From assembly GCF_013019105.1 (NCBI RefSeq), contig NZ_BLTE01000012.1, positions 62,001 through 126,000 of the forward strand: DNA of 64,000 bases, written 5' to 3'. A program made the position numbers and the translations under genes. Positions within the stretch are counted from its first letter, which is position 1. Each line of letters starts with the position of its first letter. The DNA is from Fundidesulfovibrio magnetotacticus. Its GTDB lineage: Bacteria; Desulfobacterota; Desulfovibrionia; Desulfovibrionales; Desulfovibrionaceae. This document shows, piece after piece, positions 1-7,734 of this stretch. Under the pieces are notes generated by a model, which saw nothing but the letters and a program-made list of their open reading frames with translations, was not told the origin of the DNA and did not search any database.

Positions 1-1
1 C

Positions 2-628
2 GTCCCCCGCGAACTGGACACGCTGGCCCGGACTTACGAGATCATGCGCGAAAAGATCGTCCTGGACGTGAGCGCCCTGGAAACCATGGCCCTCACCGAC
101 GCCCTCACGAACCTGCCCAACCGCCGCTACCTCATGGAGGAAGGGCCGCGCCTCGTGGAGCTCTGCGCGCGCACCCGCCTGTCCTGCGCCTGCCTGCTCC
201 TGGACCTGGACAACTTCAAGGCCGTCAACGACCTCCACGGCCACGCCACGGGCGACCTCGTGCTGGCCGGCGTGGCCTCGGTGCTGCGGCGCACGGCGCG
301 CGGGGCCGACATCCTGGGCCGCCTGGGCGGGGAGGAGTTCCTGCTGCTGTGCGCCGACACCACGCGCGAGGACGCGCTCATCCTGGCCCAGCGCGTGCGC
401 GAGGCCGTCAAGGACGCGCGCATAGCCCCCCTGAACGCGGGCGGCGTCACCGTGAGCGTGGGCGTGGCCACCCTGAACACCTTCGTCCAGCCCTCGGGCG
501 TGCTTTTCGACCGCCTGCTCGTGGCCGCCGACACGGCCATGTACCAGGCCAAGGCCGCAGGACGCGACCAGGTGGCGGTCTCCCCGTGCGACCCCGACAC
601 GTCCGCCTGCACGCCCGACAAACGGTAA
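2..628 (+). CDS. Diguanylate cyclase, GGDEF domain (5' end outside window)
   Basis: C-terminal part of a GGDEF protein that makes cyclic di-GMP from two GTP. The reading frame is open to the left edge of the window, so the start and any sensor domain are missing. In the 208 visible residues the active-site loop reads GGEEF at about 109-113, an accepted variant of GGDEF. An inhibitory-site motif RGAD lies five residues before it (100-103), so product feedback is expected. The metal/substrate segment DLDNFK is at 68-73 and NLPNRR marks the domain start. The stop is 9 bases before the GTG of the radical SAM gene, which suggests co-transcription. The cyclase call is secure; the input signal cannot be read here. 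Confidence 0.93.
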   Translation, partial: VPRELDTLARTYEIMREKIVLDVSALETMALTDALTNLPNRRYLMEEGPRLVELCARTRLSCACLLLDLDNFKAVNDLHGHATGDLVLAGVASVLRRTARGADILGRLGGEEFLLLCADTTREDALILAQRVREAVKDARIAPLNAGGVTVSVGVATLNTFVQPSGVLFDRLLVAADTAMYQAKAAGRDQVAVSPCDPDTSACTPDKR

Positions 629-637
629 CCGAGCGCC

Positions 638-1507
638 GTGCACTACGAAGGGACCATCATCCGCCCGCCCAGCGAGGCCGACAGCATCCTGCTTCAGGTG
701 AGCGCGGGCTGCTCGCGCAACGCCTGCGCCTTCTGCGGGGCCTACGTGGGCCAGCGCTTCGCCGTGATCCCCGAAGGCCGCGTCTTCGAGGACATCGACT
801 GGGCGGCGGCGCGCCTGGGGGGCAACCGCAGGCTCTTCCTGTGCGGCGGCGACGCCCTCACCCTGCCCATGGAGCGCCTGGAGCGCGTGTTCGCCCGCGT
901 GCGCGAGCGCCTGCCGCGCGTGGGGCGCGTGGGGGCCTACGCCAGCGCCCTGGGCCTGGAGGGCAAATCCCGGGACGACCTGGCCCGGCTGGCCTCCCTG
1001 GGCCTGGACACCGTGTACATGGGCCTGGAATCCGGCGACGACGCGGTGCTCGAAGCCATGAACAAGGGCTCCACGGCGGGGGAAATCCTCGCGGCCGGGC
1101 GCATGGTCATGGACGCGGGGCTTCGGCTCTCCGTCACGGTGATCACGGGGCTGGGCGGCCTGGAGGGCTCCGAGCGCCACGCGCGGCTCACCGGGGAGGC
1201 CCTGGCCGCGCTCTCGCCCCACCACGCGGCGGCGCTCACGCTCATTCCCGTGCCGGGAACGCCCCTGTGGCGGCGCATCCGGGAGGGGCGCTTCGTCCTG
1301 CCCGAGGGGCCGGAGATGGTGCGCGAGCTGCGCGCCCTGCTGGAGCACGCCCACATGGAGCGCGGCCTCTTCCTGGCCGACCACGCCTCCAACCACGTGC
1401 CCCTGCGCCTGCGCATGCCCAGGGACCGCGAGGCGGGGCTCGCGCTCCTGGACGAGGCCCTGGCGGGGCGGCGCGGCCTCAAGCCCGAAAGCGCCCGCAG
1501 GCTCTGA
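638..1507 (+). CDS. Radical SAM protein
   Basis: A 289-residue protein starting at GTG. Near the N-terminus a cysteine cluster C25-x4-C30-x2-C33 (CSRNACAFC) fits the [4Fe-4S] site of radical SAM enzymes, although the first spacing is one residue longer than the classical Cx3Cx2C. LCGGDA at about residue 70 resembles the glycine-rich SAM-binding segment, and MGLESGDD and VTVITGLGG match later TIM-barrel strands of elongator/HemN-like radical SAM proteins. There is no B12 or SPASM domain. It follows the GGDEF gene closely, but nothing links its chemistry to c-di-GMP. The substrate is unknown. Confidence 0.82.
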   Translation: MHYEGTIIRPPSEADSILLQVSAGCSRNACAFCGAYVGQRFAVIPEGRVFEDIDWAAARLGGNRRLFLCGGDALTLPMERLERVFARVRERLPRVGRVGAYASALGLEGKSRDDLARLASLGLDTVYMGLESGDDAVLEAMNKGSTAGEILAAGRMVMDAGLRLSVTVITGLGGLEGSERHARLTGEALAALSPHHAAALTLIPVPGTPLWRRIREGRFVLPEGPEMVRELRALLEHAHMERGLFLADHASNHVPLRLRMPRDREAGLALLDEALAGRRGLKPESARRL

Positions 1508-1647
1508 GAAGACCCCTCTCGCGCAAACAAGGAGGGATTTCCTCTCTTTTCAACGCCATCGGCTTGGTTTAGCGTTTCCCGGAGCCGTGCGAGCCGGGGC
1601 GTCCCCCCGGCGTTACTGCATCCGCCCCCGGGCGAACGGGAAGCCGC

Positions 1648-3057
1648 ATGAACCGAACACTCCTGGACGAGCCCGATCCGCACGGCGAGTCTCCGGCCGT
1701 TGACCAGGAGCAGTCCCTGCTGCTCACTCCGGGGCATCCGGCCGTGCTCCAGACACGCCCGGGCGACCCGGGCTGCAGGGTGGTGGTGCTGGGGGTGAAG
1801 CCCGGCGAGTTCCTCATGGTCAAGACGCCGCCTTCGGTCCTGGCCAAGAACGGCCTGGCCGAGGGCCAGCCCGTGCGCCTGTGCCTGGAGAACGAGGGCG
1901 TGGTCTGCCAGTGCGAGGCCACGGTGCTCTCGGCCCTGCGCCAGCCGCTGCCCGTGCTTTTCCTGGGCTGGCCCGTCAGCTTCCAGGCCCGCGCCCTGCG
2001 ACGCCATCCGCGCGTGAAGTGCCTGATCCCCGCTCAGGTGGAGATCGCGGGGGCGCGCTTCGCGGCCCACGTGCGCGACGTGAGCCTGGGCGGCTGCCGC
2101 GTCACCGCCGACCTGAGCCTGGCCCCGCGCGCCGGGGAACTCAAGCCCGGAGACCTCTGTGAAGTGCGCCTGGTGATGAACGGGCCGGGCATGGACCGCC
2201 TGGCAGGACAGGTCTGCGCGCGGACCCTCACGGGCGGCGAACTCTCCATGGGCCTGGCCTTTCCCCCGGGCGACCTCACCCGCGCCCGGGTGGAGCGATT
2301 CGTGGAACGCCTCCTGGCCGTGGAGGAGCTGCGCCGCAGGACCGCGCCCGGCGGCAACGGCAACGGCCGCGGCCCCCAGGCCCGGCCCATGCCCGAATCC
2401 GTTCTGGCCGACGCCACGGCCTGCGTGCACGACGCCCGCAAGATCGAGCTCAAGGCCCTGAGCGCCCTGGACATCCAGTTCACGGGGAGCCACCTCTACG
2501 AGCAGTCGCTCATCCTGGGCGTGGACGGGGCCGAGGCCCTCATCGCGGAAATGCCCGTGGCCTGCGGCCTGAAAAGCTGCCCCAAGCCCGGCATGGGCCT
2601 GCGCGGGCGCTTCCAGGAGCACGGCTCCTACTACGGCTTCATGACCTTCGTGACCAAGTTCGTCACCAAGCCGCGTCCCCTGGTCTTCCTGGCCTATCCC
2701 AAGAAGATCGAGACCCTCATGCGCCGCAAACACCCCCGCGTGGAGTGCCAGATCCCCACGAGCGTGGCCAACGAGCACTTCCGCGCCCAGGGCTTCGTGG
2801 TGGACGTGAGCGCGGGCGGCTGCCGCGTGCTGGCCAACCTGGAGGCCGGCGAGCCCATCGTGAACGTGATGACCGGCGACATGGTGGAGCTCTCACTGCC
2901 CCTGGGCGGTCCGGTCTGCGAGACGCTGCGCGCCAAGGTGAAGTCGTTCCAGTTCGCGGGCGGCCCCGTCACCCTGGGGCTGGTGTTCATGCCGGAGCGC
3001 GCCCAGGCGCCCCGCCTGGACGGCTTCGTGGCCCGCATGGAGGCCGCCTCGCGCTAG
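1648..3057 (+). CDS. Tandem YcgR-N/PilZ c-di-GMP receptor protein
   Basis: A 469-residue soluble protein built as two copies of the same two-part unit. Each unit has a YcgR-like beta-barrel (about 25-115 and 265-350) followed by a PilZ domain. The first PilZ carries RRHPR at 118-122 and DVSLGG from 144; the second carries RRKHPR at 359-364 and DVSAGG from 386. These RxxxR and D/NxSxxG motifs are the c-di-GMP contacts of PilZ, so both sites look competent. The linker near 235-245 is glycine-rich. No membrane segment or output enzyme is seen, so it probably acts by protein contact, as YcgR does at the flagellar motor. It lies just downstream of a diguanylate cyclase. Confidence 0.88.
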   Translation: MNRTLLDEPDPHGESPAVDQEQSLLLTPGHPAVLQTRPGDPGCRVVVLGVKPGEFLMVKTPPSVLAKNGLAEGQPVRLCLENEGVVCQCEATVLSALRQPLPVLFLGWPVSFQARALRRHPRVKCLIPAQVEIAGARFAAHVRDVSLGGCRVTADLSLAPRAGELKPGDLCEVRLVMNGPGMDRLAGQVCARTLTGGELSMGLAFPPGDLTRARVERFVERLLAVEELRRRTAPGGNGNGRGPQARPMPESVLADATACVHDARKIELKALSALDIQFTGSHLYEQSLILGVDGAEALIAEMPVACGLKSCPKPGMGLRGRFQEHGSYYGFMTFVTKFVTKPRPLVFLAYPKKIETLMRRKHPRVECQIPTSVANEHFRAQGFVVDVSAGGCRVLANLEAGEPIVNVMTGDMVELSLPLGGPVCETLRAKVKSFQFAGGPVTLGLVFMPERAQAPRLDGFVARMEAASR

Positions 3058-3100
3058 CGGGGCGCTTTACATCCGCGCCGCGCTCGGACACAACCGGGGC

Positions 3101-3880
3101 ATGACCCCCTTCCCCGACGTCATCGCGCCCCCCGCACCCGGTGCCCGCGTCCCGTTCGCGGCGTGCGCCGCACGCGTTTTGTCAGGCGTGCCCGCGCGTC
3201 CGGCCCGCGCGGGCCGGGGAGGGCTGTCTCCGGCCCGCGCGACCCCACCGCGCAGGCTGGCCGCGCGCGCCCAGGTCGCGCTCCTGCTGGGCTGCCTGTG
3301 CTGGCTGGTCGGCGCGCCCGCGTCCGCCGCCGAGCACCAGCCCGGCGACCGAGACTTCCGCCTGCCCCCGGGGACCACCCCCGCCCAGACCGCCATCTGG
3401 ATCAGGCAGGCCAGCTCCCGTCACGGCCTGGACCCCGCCCTGGTGCGCGCGGTCATGGAGATCGAGTCCGGCGGCGACCCCCAGGCCGTCTCGCCCAAGG
3501 GCGCGCAGGGGCTCATGCAGATCATGCCCGGCACGGCGCGGGACCTGGCCATGAACGACCCCTTCGACCCCCAGGAGAGCATCGACGCGGGCAGCCGCTA
3601 CCTCAAGGCCCAGCTTGCGGCCTTCGGGGGCGACGTGCGCCTGGCCCTGGCGGCCTACAACGCCGGGCCGGAGGCCGTGCGCAAATACGGCGGCGTGCCG
3701 CCCTTCCCCGAGACGCAGCGCTACGTGGGCCTGGTGGCGGACCGCTACATCCGCCTGAAGACCGGCGGCAACCTGGAGGCCTTCGTCAAGAAGGTCCTGG
3801 AGGGCCAGGCCCCGGGAGGGGGACCGGAGAAGGGAACGGGGCCGGGAGCTGGAAAAGGCGCGGGCGCGAAGAAGCCCTGA
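3101..3880 (+). CDS. Secreted lytic transglycosylase (SLT/GH23)
   Basis: Murein-cleaving enzyme of the Slt/MltE type, which cuts the MurNAc-GlcNAc bond and leaves 1,6-anhydroMurNAc. From the ATG at 3101 it has 259 residues. A hydrophobic signal segment lies at about 58-76 and ends in PASAA. The catalytic glutamate is E122 in the motif EIESGG, followed by GLMQIMPGTA and, later, AYNAGP, both classical for the family. The stretch before the signal peptide is unusually long (about 50 residues rich in Arg/Ala/Pro). An in-frame GTG at 3188 would give a more normal leader, so the start is uncertain. The C-terminal tail is Gly/Lys-rich and probably disordered. Confidence 0.88.
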   Translation: MTPFPDVIAPPAPGARVPFAACAARVLSGVPARPARAGRGGLSPARATPPRRLAARAQVALLLGCLCWLVGAPASAAEHQPGDRDFRLPPGTTPAQTAIWIRQASSRHGLDPALVRAVMEIESGGDPQAVSPKGAQGLMQIMPGTARDLAMNDPFDPQESIDAGSRYLKAQLAAFGGDVRLALAAYNAGPEAVRKYGGVPPFPETQRYVGLVADRYIRLKTGGNLEAFVKKVLEGQAPGGGPEKGTGPGAGKGAGAKKP

Positions 3881-4129
3881 GCGCTCCCGCGCTGCGCGCG
3901 GCCCAGGGGCGCGCCTTTGCGCCGGGATGCAGTCGCGGTCGAAAAACGCGGACGCGCGCCTCCAGGCCTGACGCCGATCACGGGAACCGGCGTCGCGTTG
4001 GAGTGGCCGGGAGTCGCACGGCATGAGGCCTCCCGGCGCAACGGGGTGGTCGCGGGGTCGCCAGCCGACCGGTCCGGTCGTGCGGTCTGGGCCGTGTCCG
4101 GCATCTCCGCGAACGGCGTCGGGTCAAAC

Positions 4130-4864
4130 CTATCGGTCTCGCCCTTCCAGGCCCTCCAAAGCCTCCGCGATCTCCTCCTGGATTGCCAGGGCCGCCGCGC
4201 GCGAGTCGTCCGCGCGGGTGATGGGGCGGCCCACCACGAGATAGTCCGAGCCGCCCGCGATGGCCCTGCCGGGGGTCATGATCCGGTGCTGGTCGTCCTT
4301 GGTCCCGAGACCGGCCGGGCGGATGCCGGGGGTGACGATCACGAAGCCCGCGCCGTAGGCGTGGCGGATGAGCGCAGCCTCCCGGGCCGAGGCCACCACG
4401 CCGCCGCAGCCAGCGGCCAGGGCCAGGCTCGCGCGGGCCAGCACCAGGTCCTCGATGCTGCCGGGGTAGCCCAGTTCTGCGCGTTCGGTCTCGCCGTAGC
4501 TGGTCATCACGGTGACGCCCAGCACCAGGGTGTCGCCGTCCGCCGCTCCGGCCACGGCCGCGCGGCACACGCTGGAGACGTGGGAATGGATGGTGGCCAT
4601 GTGCACGCCGCGTTTGGCCGCCTCGCGCATGGCCAGGTGGGTGGTCTGGGGGATGTCCAGGAACTTGAGGTCCAGCATCAGGCGGTGGCCCATGCCCATG
4701 ATGCGCTCCACCAGGGGGAAGCCTTCGGCCAGGAAGAGCTGCAGGCCCACCTTGTAGTGGCGGGCCGCGTCGCCCAGGTCCCGGACGATGGCCAGGGCGT
4801 CGGCGGCGTTGTCCACGTCCAGGGCCACGATGAGCCGCTCGGCGGCGGGGATGGGGTGGCGCAT
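4130..4864 (-). CDS. pyrF: Orotidine 5'-phosphate decarboxylase
   Basis: Final step of de novo UMP synthesis: decarboxylation of OMP. The protein has 244 residues, the usual size for the short bacterial family. D16 (ALDVDN), K38 (YKVGLQ) and the catalytic tetrad segment DLKFLDIP (D65, K67, D70) are intact, as are the late phosphate-binding stretches TPGIRP and VGRPIT. Its ATG overlaps the stop of the upstream glycosidase gene by one base (TGATG), so translation is probably coupled to that gene. This is an odd partner for a pyrimidine gene. No separate promoter is visible in the overlap. Confidence 0.97.
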   Translation of the reverse strand: MRHPIPAAERLIVALDVDNAADALAIVRDLGDAARHYKVGLQLFLAEGFPLVERIMGMGHRLMLDLKFLDIPQTTHLAMREAAKRGVHMATIHSHVSSVCRAAVAGAADGDTLVLGVTVMTSYGETERAELGYPGSIEDLVLARASLALAAGCGGVVASAREAALIRHAYGAGFVIVTPGIRPAGLGTKDDQHRIMTPGRAIAGGSDYLVVGRPITRADDSRAAALAIQEEIAEALEGLEGRDR

Positions 4865-7110
4865 CAGGCAAACCCCAGCTGGCGGGCGAAATCGCGGCCC
4901 GCGCCATGGTGCAGACCCAGGTCCCAGAGCAGGTTCTGCACGCTCCACCAGTCCTCGGGCAGGCCCAGGGAGCGGGCGCGCTCCACCAGGAGCGACAGGG
5001 CCGTCCAGTCCGGCGCGTCCGAGGCGGCCAGGGCCAGCGCGTGGGCGCACACGCGCTCCATGAGGGCCTCGCGCTCGCGGGGGTCGCCGGAGCATTGTCC
5101 AAGAAAGAGTTTCAGAAGCTCCAGGCGCTTGCCCTCGATCTCCAGGCCGTTGAGCCAGGCCCAGGCCAGATGCGTCCACTGTCCGGCCCAGAGCTGGGCC
5201 AGGGTCATGGTGGTCTGGGCCTCCTGAAGCTCCGTGACCAGGTTGGCCCCCACGGCCATGGCGGCTTTCCCGGCATCCCAGGCCCGTTGGGCGGCGCGGC
5301 GCGCGAAGGCGTCGGCCAGGGCCTGGCGCTTGTTCACGGGCAACGCGCGCGGGACGAAAGACTCCTCGCCGCCCGGGTGCGTCACCGTGACGGGGAGCGA
5401 CAGGGGGTCCCGGGCCGGGTCGGGATCGGAGGGCGGGGGCGTCCAGCGGTAGGAGGCCTCGTCGGGGGCGGGCTCCAGGTTCCAGGCGATGGAGACCTTG
5501 CCCGCTCCGGGCGCGGACGGCGTGACGGTGACCGCGACGCCGGGCCAGGCGACCCGGGCGGACGCTCCGGGCGCGGGCAGGCGGTCCTCTGCCCAGAGGG
5601 TCCAGAGGGCCTGGGCCGTGAGCGAGGCCGGGGTCTCGCGCCGGGGGAGGGCGCAGGCGCGCAGCACGCCCGCGCCGTCGCCGTATTCGGGCAGGTTGGA
5701 GGGGGCCTGGCGCAGGGCCTCGGCGAAGGGGGCCTCCATGTCGGGGCCGCCGGTGCGGCGCATGAGTTCCAGGGCGCGCAGGGCGTAGGTCATGGCGTTG
5801 ACGGGCTCGATGCGCGAGATCTCGTCGAAGAACCAGGCGCAGCTGGCCAGGGAGGCCAGGCCCCACTGCTGCATGGCCAGGAGCTTCCAGGCCGCGTCCT
5901 GCTCCGGAGCGGGAAGGCGCTCCAGGAAGTGGTCCCGGGCGAAGGCCTCGGGGGTCGCAAGGCCGGAGAGCACCCTGCCGTAGCGGGTGAGGGCCTCGCG
6001 CGGGTCCTTGAAGCAGAGCGCGCCGCGCTGGAAGAAGTGCTGGTCGGCTGCGTCCTTGGCGTCCTGGAGGGCCTTGCGCAGGGGGCCGCGCCACGTCTGC
6101 CGCCAGCCGGGGTGGCCGCCGTCGGTGCAGCCGCAGTCGGAGCGCCAGCGCTCCACGCCGTGGGCGCAGCTCCAGGAGGAGGGCTCGTGCAGCTCCACGC
6201 GCCGCGTGGGCGGGTTGTCGGCCAGGAAGGCGGCGAAGTTGGTCAGGCGCGGGCCGCCCCGTCCTTCCCGGGCCTGATCCAGCACGTAGGCCAGGGCCAT
6301 TTCCCCGAAGGTGAAGTGGTGGCCGTAGGTCTCGCCGTCGGTGGCCAGGGCCGTGAGCCCGGGTCCCGATGCCCCGGCGAGCCTGCGCCAGAAGTCGCCG
6401 CCGTCGGCCAGGAGGCGCTCGAAGGCCACGGCCTGGGAGAGGGGGCCGTCGTAGAAGAAGACGCTGATGTGCCGCCCCGAGGGCAGGCGCACCAGATAGG
6501 GCCTGCGGATGTCCAGGGAGCCCTGGTCCACGGGGGTGAGCGCCCCGTCCTCCAGGGGGCCCACGGCGCGGGCCTGGCGCGGGGCCAGCACGGTGAAGGC
6601 GATTCCCGCGCGGGCCAGAACCTCTAGGGAGGCGGTGTCCACGGCGGCCTCGGCCAGCCACATGCCCTCGGGGGCGCGGCCGAAGCGGGCGGTGAAGTCG
6701 TCCACGGCCCAGGCCACTTCGAGCTCCTTGTCCAACTGGGAGGCCAGGGGGAGGATCTGGTGGTGGTAGACCTGGGCCATGGCGTTGCCGTGCCCCAGGC
6801 GCTTGGCGCTGGCGCGGTCGGCCTCCACCATGAGGCGCAGGGTGTCGGGGTCGGTCTGGGCCATCCAGTGGAGCAGGGTGGGGCCCGCGTTGAAGCTCAT
6901 CCACTCGTAGCAGTTCATCACCTCGGTGATGCGGCTCGAGCCGTCGAGGCGTCGGGCGCGGGCCAGGGGCGCGTAGGATTCGCGGGTGATGCGCTGGTTC
7001 CAGTTGAGCCAGGGCGCGGCGCTGCCTTCGGGGAGGATGGTCCCGAGCCAGGGGTCTTCGCGGGGCGGCTGGTAGAAGTGGCCGTGGATGCACAGGAAGT
7101 TGTCGTCCAC
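4864..7110 (-). CDS. GH57-type glycoside hydrolase with DUF3536-like C-terminus
   Basis: A cytoplasmic protein of 748 residues from the GTG at 7110. This start is preferred over an upstream ATG at 7191 because GGAGAGAGG lies eight bases before the GTG and because homologous proteins begin near here. HGHFYQPPRE at 9-18 is the hallmark N-terminal histidine motif of glycoside hydrolase family 57, and GMWLAEAAVD and DGETYGHH are also family-like. Members act on alpha-glucans as amylases or branching enzymes, so a role in glycogen or storage glucan turnover is likely but the exact activity cannot be told. The stop overlaps the pyrF start codon. Confidence 0.85.
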   Translation of the reverse strand: MDDNFLCIHGHFYQPPREDPWLGTILPEGSAAPWLNWNQRITRESYAPLARARRLDGSSRITEVMNCYEWMSFNAGPTLLHWMAQTDPDTLRLMVEADRASAKRLGHGNAMAQVYHHQILPLASQLDKELEVAWAVDDFTARFGRAPEGMWLAEAAVDTASLEVLARAGIAFTVLAPRQARAVGPLEDGALTPVDQGSLDIRRPYLVRLPSGRHISVFFYDGPLSQAVAFERLLADGGDFWRRLAGASGPGLTALATDGETYGHHFTFGEMALAYVLDQAREGRGGPRLTNFAAFLADNPPTRRVELHEPSSWSCAHGVERWRSDCGCTDGGHPGWRQTWRGPLRKALQDAKDAADQHFFQRGALCFKDPREALTRYGRVLSGLATPEAFARDHFLERLPAPEQDAAWKLLAMQQWGLASLASCAWFFDEISRIEPVNAMTYALRALELMRRTGGPDMEAPFAEALRQAPSNLPEYGDGAGVLRACALPRRETPASLTAQALWTLWAEDRLPAPGASARVAWPGVAVTVTPSAPGAGKVSIAWNLEPAPDEASYRWTPPPSDPDPARDPLSLPVTVTHPGGEESFVPRALPVNKRQALADAFARRAAQRAWDAGKAAMAVGANLVTELQEAQTTMTLAQLWAGQWTHLAWAWLNGLEIEGKRLELLKLFLGQCSGDPREREALMERVCAHALALAASDAPDWTALSLLVERARSLGLPEDWWSVQNLLWDLGLHHGAGRDFARQLGFA

Positions 7111-7239
7111 AGTGAGGACCTCTCTCCATCGGGCGGAGTTGTTGAACGTTCCTGGGATGCTGCCCGGCAGGGCGGGGCCGCGGGCGGGCATGACATGGGT
7201 AGCAGTTGAGGCGTCGGGCTCACAAGGCCTTTTTGGAGG

Positions 7240-7304
7240 GGCGCGCCGGGCCTGGCGCGCCGTGTCCTACTTGTGGTGGACGGCTTGCGGCGGACGGCTT
7301 GCGG
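7240..7304. repeat. 8-bp palindrome hairpin plus 13-bp tandem repeat
   Basis: GGCGCGCC occurs twice (7240-7247 and 7254-7261) and, being self-complementary, can form a hairpin with a six-base loop. Just downstream GGACGGCTTGCGG is repeated at 7278-7290 and 7292-7304 with one base between. There is no T-run in the right place for an intrinsic terminator on either strand. The function is unknown. Confidence 0.4.
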
Positions 7305-7321
7305 GCAGTGAGAAAGCGGGC

Positions 7322-7350
7322 TTGTCCCCTTTCGGAAGTGAAGCTATGAG
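7322..7350 (+). promoter_or_regulatory. Possible weak promoter for the lipoprotein gene
   Basis: TTGTCC at 7322-7327 and TATGAG at 7345-7350 are separated by 17 bases, each matching four of six bases of the sigma-70 consensus. They lie about 60 bases before the ATG at 7413. This is a weak match and is offered only as a candidate. Confidence 0.28.
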
Positions 7351-7412
7351 AGGAGTGGGCGCTTCGATGCCCTTTCGATCACTCGTTGCGTGCGCCCTGG
7401 AGAAACCAAGTC

Positions 7413-7730
7413 ATGTTCAAGACGGAGATCATACGTCTCCTTGTGCTGGCGTTCTGCGTTCTTGCTTGCGGATGCGAGTCCGAAAGGAGGATCGAGGACG
7501 GCGACTATCTGGACAACACGGAGAGGATGGTCGTGCGGATCAAGAGCGGCAAGGGCATCATCGTGAGCAGCGACGCATTCAATTACAACGGAAAAATCGA
7601 GACGGTGGCCGGGGCGGTCTACGCCTACACGGGCGACAAGGAGGTGGTGCGCCTGTTCCACCAGGGCAGGGGCGTGCTGCGCGGGACGATCAACGGCAAG
7701 AACGTCTATCTGAGGAAGATGGAGCGCTGA
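7413..7730 (+). CDS. Small putative lipoprotein
   Basis: A 105-residue protein. The ATG at 7413 is chosen over an upstream TTG because it gives a compact lipoprotein signal: a Lys/Arg start, a hydrophobic core of about 15 residues, then a lipobox-like VLAC ending near residue 18, closely followed by a second cysteine. The mature part is small and charged with alternating beta-type segments and no recognisable domain. It is transcribed toward the convergent histidine kinase gene, with four bases between the two stops. I do not recognise the family. Confidence 0.72.
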   Translation: MFKTEIIRLLVLAFCVLACGCESERRIEDGDYLDNTERMVVRIKSGKGIIVSSDAFNYNGKIETVAGAVYAYTGDKEVVRLFHQGRGVLRGTINGKNVYLRKMER

Positions 7731-7734
7731 GCGT

